Assembly: GCA_938048695.1 (NCBI GenBank)
Contig: CALIUO010000007.1
Span: 111,556 to 175,555 of the forward strand
DNA from: an uncultured SAR86 cluster bacterium
GTDB lineage: Bacteria; Pseudomonadota; Gammaproteobacteria; Magnimaribacterales; Magnimaribacteraceae
Reading direction: 5' to 3'
DNA: 64,000 nucleotides
Shown piece by piece: positions 32,084-41,642 of this stretch. Both the position numbers and the translations under genes were made by a program. Position 1 is the stretch's first letter; every line of letters begins with the position of its first letter. The notes beneath the pieces were generated by a model. That model searched no databases and was not told the origin of the DNA. It saw nothing but the letters and a program-made list of their open reading frames with translations.

Positions 32084-32980
32084 TTAATTCAGTAAATTTA
32101 ATTCTTTAAGTATGCCTTCTGCTTGATGATGAAATTGAGAGTCAAGAGGAGTTAACGGCAGCCTTATACCATCCGTTATTCTACCAATTCTATTCAACAT
32201 CCATTTTATTGGAATTGGGTTAGACTCAATAAATAATATTTCATTTAATCGAACTAATTGCTTATCGAGCTGAATTGCAGAATCTGCCTCACCATTCAAG
32301 GCAAGACTGCAAATATCGGAAATAGTTTTTGGAACAATATTTGCGGTCACTGAGATAGTCCCCACCCCTCCATTTAAAATAAATTCAGTTGATGTAGGAT
32401 CATCTCCTGAATATAGGGAGAAGCTTTCTTTTTGATCTGTATTGAGAGATTGCATCATCGCTTTTAAGCGTTCAATGCTTCCGGTGGCATCCTTCAAGCC
32501 TACTATATTTTGATGGTCGACTAATCTCATAACTGTATCATTTGAAAGATCGCAGCCTGTCCTCGAAGGAACATTATAAAGGATCTGAGGTAAGTCTACT
32601 TCATTAGCTATTAACATATAATGTTGATATAACCCCTCCTGTGTAGGCTTATTATAGTATGGCGTCACGAGGAGTGCGGCGTCGGCGCCAGCGGATTTAG
32701 CAGAGTTAGTAAGGTATATGGCTTCTTTTGAAGAATTTGCTCCAGTGCCCGCTATGATCTTTATTCTGCCTTCAGCTATATCTACTGATCTTTCAATAAG
32801 TTGGACATGTTCTGCTACATCTAATGTGGCTGACTCTCCAGTTGTTCCAACTATGACCAAACCAGAAGTATTAGAGCTTACGTGCCATTCGATAAGGTCT
32901 TTTAGGCCACCCCAATTAATTTCTCCATCGGACTCCATAGGAGTTACTAGAGCGGCTATAGAGCCTTTTAGATTAAACAT
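32084..32980 (-). CDS. dapA: 4-hydroxy-tetrahydrodipicolinate synthase
   Basis: MFNLKGSIAALVTPMESDGEINW; VGTTGESATL; YNVPSRTGCDL. Start placed at 32980; the track ORF extends to 33097. Confidence 0.95.
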   Translation of the reverse strand: MFNLKGSIAALVTPMESDGEINWGGLKDLIEWHVSSNTSGLVIVGTTGESATLDVAEHVQLIERSVDIAEGRIKIIAGTGANSSKEAIYLTNSAKSAGADAALLVTPYYNKPTQEGLYQHYMLIANEVDLPQILYNVPSRTGCDLSNDTVMRLVDHQNIVGLKDATGSIERLKAMMQSLNTDQKESFSLYSGDDPTSTEFILNGGVGTISVTANIVPKTISDICSLALNGEADSAIQLDKQLVRLNEILFIESNPIPIKWMLNRIGRITDGIRLPLTPLDSQFHHQAEGILKELNLLN

Positions 32981-33044
32981 TAATAGTTTTTTTATCTCAA
33001 TGATAGAATCTTTACTATTATAGAATGTTTCTAATGGAGGAGAT

Positions 33045-33518
33045 ATGCCAATACCTAAAATAAATAATAAAGCGCCGATATTCAAAGGAGAGTGCACGGG
33101 TGATAAAACAATTAGTCTTTCTGATCTAAAAGGTAAAAATGTAGTTTTATATTTCTATCCAAAGGATAGTACGCCAGGATGCACAACAGAAGGACAAGAC
33201 TTCAGGGATTTAAAAGCTCAATTCACTAAATCTAATACGATAATCTTTGGATTATCTAGAGAATCCATAAAATCTCATGAAAATTTTAAAAAGAAAGAAA
33301 AATTCAATTTTGATCTAATTTCTGATCCTGATGAGAAAATCTGCAAACAATACGATGTTATAAAAGAAAAAAGTATGTACGGAAAAAAATACATGGGAAT
33401 AGAGAGAAGCACTTTCTTGATAGACTCTAGTGGAAAACTAGTTCAGGAATGGAGAAAGGTTAAGGTTACAGGTCATGCGAAAGAGGTGCTTGAAGCGGCA
33501 AAAAAAATAAATTCCTAA
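33045..33518 (+). CDS. bcp: Thioredoxin-dependent peroxiredoxin (Bcp/PrxQ)
   Basis: VVLYFYPKDSTPGCTTEGQDFRDL. Confidence 0.94.
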   Translation: MPIPKINNKAPIFKGECTGDKTISLSDLKGKNVVLYFYPKDSTPGCTTEGQDFRDLKAQFTKSNTIIFGLSRESIKSHENFKKKEKFNFDLISDPDEKICKQYDVIKEKSMYGKKYMGIERSTFLIDSSGKLVQEWRKVKVTGHAKEVLEAAKKINS

Positions 33519-34552
33519 GAAATTGGTTCAGGCCAAGAATTTATAATTGCTTTTATGAAAGTAGCTAACGGGATTGCAAAAAATAGCCCCCAAAAGCCCC
33601 ATATTCCGCCGAAAAATAACACAGCTATTATTATAACAACAGGATGTAAGTTGTTTCTAGAGGAAAACAGTATCGGTACTAAAACATTGCCATCCAATAC
33701 TTGAATTAGAAGATAAAAACCTAAAAGCCAATAAAAATTCTCCGTAAGGCCCCATTCATATAGTCCAATCAAAACTACAGGGATGGTCACCAAGATTGCC
33801 CCAAATATTGGAATGATTACGGAAAGTCCGACTAATATTGCAATCAAAACGGCATAAGGTAAACCCAAAGAAGCAAACAAAATATAGGATGCAGTGGCCA
33901 CTACGAGCATTTCTATAAATTTTCCTGTCACATAGTTGAACAACTGATCATTCATTTCAGAAAATACTGATTGCATAAATCCATTCTCTTTTGGAAGTAT
34001 GATTGAAGCAAATGGAAGCAATATACTTTTATCCTTCAAAAAAAAGAAGACCATTAAAGGAATCATAATTGCATAAAGTATAGCGTTGAACATTAGCGCA
34101 ACAGTTCCTGCAAGTTGTCCAAGTGCAGAGCTCAATAGAACACTAATTTGGTTACTTAAATTAGCAAAAATCTGATCGATATCCTCTTCGGAAAAGTAAT
34201 TATTCATTTCAATTAAAGTTTGCTGGAATGAACTGACAATTGCTGGTAGATTTTGCAATAGATTATTGATTTCCGTTCCAATGGAAGGGAGAGCCATAAA
34301 TAGACTTAAGTAAAATCCAAAAAATACAATTAAAGTAATTGATAAAGATAGTTTCTGAGATATATTAAATCTAAGCAAAGTTGTCATAAATCCATTCAAG
34401 AGAAAGGCAATTACTATGCTGATGATCACTGGAAGTAAAACATTTCCAAAAAAAATGATAAAAAAGAAGGAAAAAATTAATAAGATTGCAAAATAAACAG
34501 ATTCTTCATTTGAGAAAAACCTTTGCATGAATTTATTGAATAAACTTCTCAT
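33515..34552 (-). CDS. AI-2E family transporter / PerM-like permease
   Basis: Polytopic; GLSVIIPIFGAILVTIPVVLIGL and LVPILFSSRNNLHPVVIIIAVLFFGGIWGFWGLFFAIPLATFIKAI. Confidence 0.88.
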   Translation of the reverse strand: MRSLFNKFMQRFFSNEESVYFAILLIFSFFFIIFFGNVLLPVIISIVIAFLLNGFMTTLLRFNISQKLSLSITLIVFFGFYLSLFMALPSIGTEINNLLQNLPAIVSSFQQTLIEMNNYFSEEDIDQIFANLSNQISVLLSSALGQLAGTVALMFNAILYAIMIPLMVFFFLKDKSILLPFASIILPKENGFMQSVFSEMNDQLFNYVTGKFIEMLVVATASYILFASLGLPYAVLIAILVGLSVIIPIFGAILVTIPVVLIGLYEWGLTENFYWLLGFYLLIQVLDGNVLVPILFSSRNNLHPVVIIIAVLFFGGIWGFWGLFFAIPLATFIKAIINSWPEPIS

Positions 34553-34619
34553 AATTAATTAGGAACTAAGTATTTTCTAGATAATCTAATGTATTCAATT
34601 AATATAGTAACGACTTTCT

Positions 34620-36077
34620 ATGAAAAGAAATAGCTCGAAAGGCATTATATATAAATTTAAAATCAGTTTACTGATCCTAGCCTTCAATGCACCCCTTCTT
34701 TCAGAAGAGGAACTTCCAGTTATTGGAGATGCCTCTTCTTCAGTGATATCTATTGCATCAGAGTATAATTTGGGAAGGCTATATATGGCGCAATTGAGAA
34801 GAGCTTTACCAGAGTATATAGATCCTATCACTCAAGACTATTCTGAACATTTAGTTTACAGGCTATCTGAATTTAGTCAATTGACAGATAGAAGGTTAGA
34901 AATAGCACTAATTGATGAAAAATCAGTTAATGCTTTTGCTGCACCTGGTGGCATTGTAGGAATAAATGCAGGCTTAATATTTCATGCGGAGACGGAAGGA
35001 CAATTTGCATCTGTTTTGTCTCATGAATTGGCTCATCTAAGCCAAAGACATTTTGCAAGAAGAATGCAAAGACAAAAAGATAGAAGCTTAGCAAATTCTC
35101 TGATGATTTTAGGTAGTATTGCTCTTGCTGGAGCGACCAGCAACCCCAATGCTCTTCTCGTGGGGCAGCAGGCTATCACACAACAGAATCTATCTTTTAG
35201 TAGAGGGGACGAGCAAGAAGCAGATAGAATTGGTTTTAAAAACATGGTTGCCGCTGGATTCGACCCAAAAAGTACTTCATATATGTTTGAAAAATTGCAA
35301 TCACTCAGCCGGCTTTCTGGATCAAATGAACTTGAATTTTTAAGGTCGCATCCTTTAACAAAAAATAGAATAGCCGATGCCCAATCTCGAGCTCAAGGGT
35401 TTGAAAAGGGTAACTATAGAAATTCTCTTGACTACGAATTAGTAAGAAATAGAACTATAGTTCATTTTTCCGAAGTACCTAGACAAGCGGTGACTATATA
35501 TAAAAAAGAAGCTAGAGAGGCGAAAACTACAAGGGATTCAATAAAAGCCAAATATGGTCTTGCTCTTGCTTATTCAAAAGACAAAAAACACGTTTTAGCT
35601 TTAGAAAATATTAGGAACGCATTAGCTTTGGATGCAGAAAATCTACTCTTGCAGATAGGTCTTTTAGAATTGCACATTGCTGCAGAAAACTTATTTGAAG
35701 CTGAAGCACTAGCAGCATCCCTTCTTGATACAAATCCAAATAATTATCCAATAACTATGCTCTATAACAAAGTTCTCATGAATAAAGGGGACTACAAGAC
35801 AGGTGAGGAAATATTGAGGAAATTAACATTAATTAGACCTCAAGATCCTCAAATCTGGTATTGGTTAGCTGAAGTGCAAGGTTTGGACAAGAATGTTATA
35901 GGTCTGCATCTTTCAAGAGCAGAATATTTCTTTTTAACTGGGGCTTATGAAACCTCTATAAAGCATTTGAGAATGGCATTGGAGTTAACAGGGAATAATT
36001 TCCAACTTACAGAGACTATCTACAATAAGATTGAAAGATCTCATAAATCAATAGAAGCATTGAAATCAGTTTCTTAG
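34620..36077 (+). CDS. bepA: M48 metalloprotease with TPRs (BepA-like)
   Basis: Signal peptide; VLSHELAHLSQRHFARR (HExxH); QEADRIGFKNMVAAGFDP; C-terminal TPRs. Confidence 0.9.
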   Translation: MKRNSSKGIIYKFKISLLILAFNAPLLSEEELPVIGDASSSVISIASEYNLGRLYMAQLRRALPEYIDPITQDYSEHLVYRLSEFSQLTDRRLEIALIDEKSVNAFAAPGGIVGINAGLIFHAETEGQFASVLSHELAHLSQRHFARRMQRQKDRSLANSLMILGSIALAGATSNPNALLVGQQAITQQNLSFSRGDEQEADRIGFKNMVAAGFDPKSTSYMFEKLQSLSRLSGSNELEFLRSHPLTKNRIADAQSRAQGFEKGNYRNSLDYELVRNRTIVHFSEVPRQAVTIYKKEAREAKTTRDSIKAKYGLALAYSKDKKHVLALENIRNALALDAENLLLQIGLLELHIAAENLFEAEALAASLLDTNPNNYPITMLYNKVLMNKGDYKTGEEILRKLTLIRPQDPQIWYWLAEVQGLDKNVIGLHLSRAEYFFLTGAYETSIKHLRMALELTGNNFQLTETIYNKIERSHKSIEALKSVS

Positions 36078-36415
36078 CCAGGCGGCCAAGAAAACTCTCT
36101 TTCTGCTATGAGGTGTATATGTAGATGAAACACAGTTTGTTGAGCTCCAGCCCCATTATTAACAACAAGCCTAAATGCGTCATCTATTTCTAGTTGTTTT
36201 GCTACTTTTCCAGCAACCAAGAATAAATGTCCGAGTAGTTCTTGATCTTCATCATTAGCATCAGAAATTTTCTCTATTTGCTTTTTAGGTATGATTAGTA
36301 AGTGAGTTGGAGCCACTGGATTAATATCTCTAAAGACCAAAGATTGCTCATCTTCATAAATTATGTCTGCAGGCAATTCTCTATCTATTATTTTCTGAAA
36401 TATTGTATCTGACAT
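36074..36415 (-). CDS. hinT: HIT family protein (HinT-like)
   Basis: IFQKIIDRELPADIIYEDE; HLHIHLIAER. Confidence 0.93.
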   Translation of the reverse strand: MSDTIFQKIIDRELPADIIYEDEQSLVFRDINPVAPTHLLIIPKKQIEKISDANDEDQELLGHLFLVAGKVAKQLEIDDAFRLVVNNGAGAQQTVFHLHIHLIAEREFSWPPG

Positions 36416-36418
36416 TTA

Positions 36419-36688
36419 TTAAAGCTCCTTTGCAGCATCGTAAGAAATAACCTTCCCTTCATCAGAATTACTACTTTCTTTAAGAATTACGTCATAACCC
36501 TGAACATTAGAAATTTCTTTAATGCCATCAATATGCATAGATTTTTCTTTAAATTGTTCAAGATCAAGAGTTTTTCTTTTAGCTTCCTTCGCATTTGAGG
36601 CTGCAATAAAGTAATTAAGATGAGTCTCGTAAATTCCATCTCCTATGGCTGGGTCGTAAAATCCAACATGTACCATGAATAATTTCAT
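36419..36688 (-). CDS. DUF1543-like protein
   Basis: 89 aa; KLFMVHVGFYDPAIGDGIYETHLNYFIAASNAKEAKRKT. Confidence 0.65.
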   Translation of the reverse strand: MKLFMVHVGFYDPAIGDGIYETHLNYFIAASNAKEAKRKTLDLEQFKEKSMHIDGIKEISNVQGYDVILKESSNSDEGKVISYDAAKEL

Positions 36689-36697
36689 ATCTTTATC

Positions 36698-37063
36698 TCA
36701 ACTCAGATTGATCCCAAAAAAGCCTAATATATACAAATATAGCCAATACACAAAGGCCGTAAATATTATTGAAGCAACTAAGGTTAAATAAAAAGAAAAA
36801 TTCCAACTTATAAGAAAATAAATACATACAAAGAAAATTAGAGAGGGAGGCACCATCAAGAATATATTTCTGGATAACTCTCTAATTGAATTTACGTCTT
36901 GGGTATCGAAATAAAACCATACGAAGGCCAACAAGGAAGTTAAAGGAACAGACGCAACTATACCTGCAATTGCTGTTGACCTTTTAGCAATTTCAGAAAT
37001 AAGGACAACTATAAAAGCCGTGATAATAATTTTTACAAAGACATACATAAAGTTATTTATCAA
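36698..37063 (-). CDS. Small membrane protein, DUF3147-like
   Basis: 121 aa, four predicted TM helices; RSTAIAGIVASVPLTSLLAFVWFYFDTQD. Confidence 0.65.
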   Translation of the reverse strand: MINNFMYVFVKIIITAFIVVLISEIAKRSTAIAGIVASVPLTSLLAFVWFYFDTQDVNSIRELSRNIFLMVPPSLIFFVCIYFLISWNFSFYLTLVASIIFTAFVYWLYLYILGFFGINLS

Positions 37064-37096
37064 TTAAACAACAATGGTTAATATAAAAGAAGACAT

Positions 37097-37657
37097 ATGA
37101 AACCTAAAGAGCCGTCTCTAAATATTTCATTGACTCAACTTCAAGAAGCGGTTGAAGATCTTGACCCAAAGAAAAACTTAAAAAATATTGCTGCGGCAGC
37201 TGCAGAAATATTAGCTGAATCAGACCTCTCTACAAGATGGGATGACATTGTGATAATGCTGGACAGCGAGAATATATCTGAAAGACTAAGGCTAGCTGCT
37301 CATATCATTTTTAGAGCTAAACTTGTTCTCAATGAAATTGATAAAAGTCCAATAACAAAAACGATTGTTTACAACACGATGCTTATGATGGATGCTCTGG
37401 AAGTATCTAATTTGAAAGGATATATTAAGGACTCTTCAACTAGGATTGAAGAACTAGATATTGATGCTTCATCTATGGATACGGCACTAAAAAAAGAGAG
37501 AGTTGTTTCTGTAATTAAAGAACTCCAAACAGATAATCCCGGTAAAGGCATCACATGGTTGAGAAAAGAAGCATCAAAGTTTTTAACTACAGAGGGTTAT
37601 AGAGGCTACAGCTATAGACAAATTATGCGAGATACTAAAGGACTAAAAATTGACTAA
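37097..37657 (+). CDS. Hypothetical protein
   Basis: 186 aa ORF oriented opposite to its neighbours, filling an otherwise empty gap; no recognised motif. Confidence 0.65.
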   Translation: MKPKEPSLNISLTQLQEAVEDLDPKKNLKNIAAAAAEILAESDLSTRWDDIVIMLDSENISERLRLAAHIIFRAKLVLNEIDKSPITKTIVYNTMLMMDALEVSNLKGYIKDSSTRIEELDIDASSMDTALKKERVVSVIKELQTDNPGKGITWLRKEASKFLTTEGYRGYSYRQIMRDTKGLKID

Positions 37658-38016
37658 GTTTTAGTTAGGTATATACCAAACCAAGTCGCACCAAGACATG
37701 AAAATATAGACAATGTAACGTATATTAAGGCACCCACAAATTGTCCATTTATTAGAAGCTCAAGAGATTCCTTAGAAAAAGCTGAGAAAGTTGTGAAAGC
37801 ACCTAAAAATCCTATAAAAAGAAAAGGTGTGAGTATTTTTTCGAGGCTTGAATCCATTAAATTGTAAAAAAGACCTAAAAGAAAACACCCCATTATATTT
37901 ACAATCAATATTCCCAACGGTATTTCTAGAGTATCTGATTTTGGAAATAAATTGGAAATATAAAATCTCGATAAAGCCCCAAAAGCGCCACCCAAACATA
38001 TTAAGATTAGATTCAT
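37654..38016 (-). CDS. crcB: Fluoride ion transporter CrcB/Fluc
   Basis: MNLILICLGGAFGALSRFYIS; GTLxxN-like GILIVNIMGCFLLG; GFLGAFTTFSAFSKES. Confidence 0.94.
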   Translation of the reverse strand: MNLILICLGGAFGALSRFYISNLFPKSDTLEIPLGILIVNIMGCFLLGLFYNLMDSSLEKILTPFLFIGFLGAFTTFSAFSKESLELLINGQFVGALIYVTLSIFSCLGATWFGIYLTKT

Positions 38017-38023
38017 TTTTGGT

Positions 38024-38099
38024 TGGTGGGCCGTCTGCGACTCGAACGCAGGACCAATTCGTTAAAAGCGAACTGCTCTACCGACTGAGCTAACGGCCC
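38024..38099 (-). tRNA. tRNA-Lys (anticodon TTT), CCA encoded
   Basis: GGGCCGTTAGCTCAGTCGGTAGAGCAGTTCGCTTTTAACGAATTGGTCCTGCGTTCGAGTCGCAGACGGCCCACCA folds as a canonical cloverleaf; 7-bp acceptor stem. Confidence 0.97.
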
Positions 38100-38124
38100 G
38101 GAAAAAAAATCGTATTTTAAAGGT

Positions 38125-38799
38125 TTAATCAACTAAATTCGACTCTTCTTTTAGGTTTTCTTTAGATTTTTTTGCTAACTGAGCTGCACCAGATTGCGGA
38201 TAAGAACCTAAAACTTTGTCATAAAATTCTTCCGACATTATCTTATTCCCTTGAAATCTAAAGATTTCACCTAACTTAAATAAGGAATCTGGAGTTCTTG
38301 TATGTTCTGGAAATTGATCCACAACACTCTGAAAACTTAACTTAGCATCCTCTAACATATCTTGAGCTAAAAATAATTCACCAGACCAAAAGTAAGCATC
38401 CGCCGTAAATGAACCTTCTGGAAAAGAGATTATTAGATTAGAAAAGACTTCTAATGCTTCAGCAAACCTAGATTCTTCAAAGAGAATTAATGCGGACTTG
38501 AATAAATCTCTTTCTTCTGTTTGGACTAGTATCTCTTGTTCACTTGAAATAGAAGATTTTGACTCTGATGAGATATTTGATAACTCAAGTATTCTTCCAT
38601 CAAGGTCTAGGTATCTTTGTTGTTGCAGCTCCAAGGATCTATCTACAAGAATAGTATTTTCTTCTAGTAAATTCCTTAGCTGTCTTATTTCTTCCTCTAA
38701 AGTTTCAATTTTTTCATACAAGAGCTCAAAACTCTCCTGCTCATTAGAAAAAAGAAATGAAGATAAGAAAATTCCGGTTCCTAGAACAAAGTTTTTCAA
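38125..38799 (-). CDS. cpoB: Tol-Pal associated TPR protein CpoB/YbgF
   Basis: Signal peptide, coiled coil, TPRs (FPEGSFTADAYFWSGELFLAQ), next to pal. Confidence 0.92.
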   Translation of the reverse strand: MKNFVLGTGIFLSSFLFSNEQESFELLYEKIETLEEEIRQLRNLLEENTILVDRSLELQQQRYLDLDGRILELSNISSESKSSISSEQEILVQTEERDLFKSALILFEESRFAEALEVFSNLIISFPEGSFTADAYFWSGELFLAQDMLEDAKLSFQSVVDQFPEHTRTPDSLFKLGEIFRFQGNKIMSEEFYDKVLGSYPQSGAAQLAKKSKENLKEESNLVD

Positions 38800-38805
38800 A
38801 TCAAA

Positions 38806-39270
38806 TTAAAATGTTTTGACTAATGCTCTTCTATTTTTTGACCAAGAATTTTCATTAGATCCGGATACAGCTGGTTTTTCTTCCCCGTAACTTACAGTTG
38901 AGATTTTACTAGAAGGAACGCCATTTATTACTAACAATTCTGCTACAGTCTTCGCCCTTTGTTCTCCTAAAGCTAAATTATATTCTCTTGTTCCTCTTTC
39001 ATCACAATGACCTTCAACTCTAACGCTCAAGTTATTATTGTTAATAACTTTAGCTAGGTTTCGTATTTTAGCCCTTCCCTCTGAATTGATATCTGACCTA
39101 TCATAAGCAAAATAAAGTACATTATTGGAAGTAAGTCCGCTATCAGAGTATGCACCTGTAGCTGAAGCAGAAATAGCAGTAGCATCATTTGTTCTATCCG
39201 TTGATACAGAACTACAAGATGCAAGGAATATAACTAAAAATGTTAAGTAAAATTTTTGAAAAGTGTTCAT
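38806..39270 (-). CDS. pal: Peptidoglycan-associated lipoprotein Pal
   Basis: Lipobox LASCSS; OmpA-like VRVEGHCDERGTREYNLALGEQRAKTV. Confidence 0.96.
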   Translation of the reverse strand: MNTFQKFYLTFLVIFLASCSSVSTDRTNDATAISASATGAYSDSGLTSNNVLYFAYDRSDINSEGRAKIRNLAKVINNNNLSVRVEGHCDERGTREYNLALGEQRAKTVAELLVINGVPSSKISTVSYGEEKPAVSGSNENSWSKNRRALVKTF

Positions 39271-39308
39271 TTAAGCCTCCTGATCTTTATTATACTTTTA
39301 TTTTTATT

Positions 39309-40601
39309 CTAATCTATCAAAGGAGACCAAGAAGGCTCTCTGGCCTCTCCTTTTAGAGAGGGCATAACAAACTTTGTCTTACCATCTAAGGTTATACCGG
39401 CCAAGATATCTTTATCCCCGTCTTTGGTAGCATAGATAACTACATTTCCATTTGGAGAAACCGTAGGAGATTCATCTAGGGTGGTATCAGTTAAAATTTT
39501 AACCTTTCCTGTCTTAAGATTCTGTGTGGCTATGTGAAATATTCCATTTTGTCTATGAACAAAGACTATGCCCTTTCCATCAGGAAGATATCTTCCTCTA
39601 GCATTATAGGAGCCTTCAAAAGTTAACCTTTTTATTCTGTTGTTTCTTGTATTAACTTCATATAATTGAGGTGACCCAGACCTATTTGACGTAAATAAAA
39701 TACTCTTTGAATTTGGCGACCAATCAGGTTCAGTATCTATGCCAAAATGTTTTGTTACCTGCGACCATGAAGAACGTTCCATATCATAAATAAAAATATC
39801 TGGATTGCCGGTCTTAGATAAAACTGCGGATATTTTTTTTCCATCGGGAGACCAATTAGGTGAACTATTAATGCCTTTCTCTAACTTTAGGCCTTTTCTT
39901 TCAGCAGAAGACAGTTTTTGTATAAAAATTCTAGAAGTACCTTCTTCAAACGAGACGTAAGCAATATTTTTCAAGTCTGGAGACCAGCTTGGAGACATTA
40001 AAGGTTGAGGTGAAGAGAAGAGAGACATACTGTCATAACCATCTATATCTGAAATCATGAGGTTATAATTAGGATCACTATTTGAAGGCTTGTCTATATA
40101 AGCTAATCTGGTAGAGAATATTCCTGGAATACCATGTATTCTAGAATAAATAGTATCGCTGATCTTATGTCCTATTTTTCTTAAAGTACTTATGGGACCT
40201 AATACTGAACCCCTATGGATCGCTCTTTCCTTTACTACATCATATATCGTATAGGAGGCCCTTATTTCTCTATCAATATCAGTCGATTTGACATTTCCAA
40301 TCACTAAATAATCAGTTCCCAATAACCTCCAATCTTTAAAAAAAACCCCTTCCTTTGAAGTTGGAAGGCTCAACATATTTCTAGGAGGTAGGACATTAAA
40401 TTCTCCAAAAGACTCTAAATCTGACTTTATAACTTTATGGATAAATGTTTCTTGTGGTACCTCTAAATTCCATTGCATGGGTACAACTGCAATACTTATC
40501 GACTCTTCTGCTCCTCCTTTTATTTCTATTCTTAGTTGTGAAGAAAGAGTTGGAAAGAAAATAATAAAGTATGTGATTAAAAGAAATTTTCTAAAATGCA
40601 T
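39309..40601 (-). CDS. tolB: Tol-Pal system protein TolB
   Basis: WD40-like repeats (SPSWSPDLKNIAYVSFE, SPNWSPDGKKISAV) and synteny. Confidence 0.96.
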   Translation of the reverse strand: MHFRKFLLITYFIIFFPTLSSQLRIEIKGGAEESISIAVVPMQWNLEVPQETFIHKVIKSDLESFGEFNVLPPRNMLSLPTSKEGVFFKDWRLLGTDYLVIGNVKSTDIDREIRASYTIYDVVKERAIHRGSVLGPISTLRKIGHKISDTIYSRIHGIPGIFSTRLAYIDKPSNSDPNYNLMISDIDGYDSMSLFSSPQPLMSPSWSPDLKNIAYVSFEEGTSRIFIQKLSSAERKGLKLEKGINSSPNWSPDGKKISAVLSKTGNPDIFIYDMERSSWSQVTKHFGIDTEPDWSPNSKSILFTSNRSGSPQLYEVNTRNNRIKRLTFEGSYNARGRYLPDGKGIVFVHRQNGIFHIATQNLKTGKVKILTDTTLDESPTVSPNGNVVIYATKDGDKDILAGITLDGKTKFVMPSLKGEAREPSWSPLID

Positions 40602-40615
40602 TTAATTTGCTAATT

Positions 40616-41227
40616 TTATTCAGGAGTAAAAATTAAGATAAATTTTCTAAAATGTTGGTCAAATAATTTCATTTGCATTGTTAGACCTTCAAAAGACTTA
40701 ACTTTTAAGATTGCAGACATGGCAGATTCATCGAATGCTCTATTACCACTACCTTTGATTATAATTGCCGAAAGAATCTCTCCAGTTGGTACAAGGTTTA
40801 GTTGAATTTCGGTCTTTAGATTTATATTGAGATTTTTAGGTCTTTTCCAATTTTCCTTCACTTGTCTTTTTATCATGTAAGAGTATTTTTCAATATCCAT
40901 CTGGAGAAGGTCTTTATCCTTATCAGTATTATCCCTTACCATAGTATCTTGTAGTTGTTGTATCTCTTGTAATATGGAAGAAGGACGAGAGATCTCAATA
41001 CTTTGATTTTCAGGTTTTTTTTCTTTTATTTTTTTATTTACTTGATTAATTTGAACTTGATTATTGGTTGTTTTCTTTATTTCTTCAAAAACAATATAAG
41101 CAGCCACTGGTTTACTAGACTGAATATTAAATTGGTCGAAGTTGATGTTAAAAAAATCTGAAAATGAAAGAATTATTCCGAAGTGGATTAATAGTGATAA
41201 ACAAAAGGGTACGAAATAATTGATCAT
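40616..41227 (-). CDS. tolA: TolA (short form)
   Basis: Single N-terminal TM, C-terminal TolA/TonB-like domain (IIKGSGNRAFDESAMSAI), between tolR and tolB. Confidence 0.88.
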   Translation of the reverse strand: MINYFVPFCLSLLIHFGIILSFSDFFNINFDQFNIQSSKPVAAYIVFEEIKKTTNNQVQINQVNKKIKEKKPENQSIEISRPSSILQEIQQLQDTMVRDNTDKDKDLLQMDIEKYSYMIKRQVKENWKRPKNLNINLKTEIQLNLVPTGEILSAIIIKGSGNRAFDESAMSAILKVKSFEGLTMQMKLFDQHFRKFILIFTPE

Positions 41228-41640
41228 TTTGGCGAGATTGGGGCTGAAATTAGGCCGATATCACTAGCTCCAGCAATTTGAAGTGAAGCCATCACACTCA
41301 TAATGGTTTCATACTTAACTTCTCCATCACCCCGTATCACAACTTGCAAGCCTGGACTGGCTTCAAATATCTTAGAAACTAATTCATTCATCTCTTTAAG
41401 GTTAAGAGACCTGCCTCTGGTCGAATCAGTTTCTAGGAATACATTTCCTTCTTTAGTAATAGATACAATCAGGGGTTCTTCATTTTTAACTGGTAATGCT
41501 TCTGAAGAAGCTTCTGGAAGATTTACCTGAATTCCTTGAACCATTAAAGGTGCGGAGATCATAAAAATAACTAATAAGACAAGCATTACGTCAATATAGG
41601 GAACCACGTTGATGTCTGAAATTAAATTTCTTCTTCTCAC
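41224..41640 (-). CDS. tolR: TolR
   Basis: ISDINVVPYIDVMLVLLVIFMISAP. Confidence 0.95.
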   Translation of the reverse strand: MRRRNLISDINVVPYIDVMLVLLVIFMISAPLMVQGIQVNLPEASSEALPVKNEEPLIVSITKEGNVFLETDSTRGRSLNLKEMNELVSKIFEASPGLQVVIRGDGEVKYETIMSVMASLQIAGASDIGLISAPISPK

Positions 41641-41642
41641 TA

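Noticed and set aside
37990-38023. Fluoride riboswitch controlling crcB
   Set aside because: The start codon is 7 nt from the tRNA end; there is no space for the riboswitch.
38498-38809. 103-aa plus-strand Ser/Cys-rich ORF
   Set aside because: Antisense to cpoB; Ser-rich composition mirrors Glu/Arg codons on the other strand.
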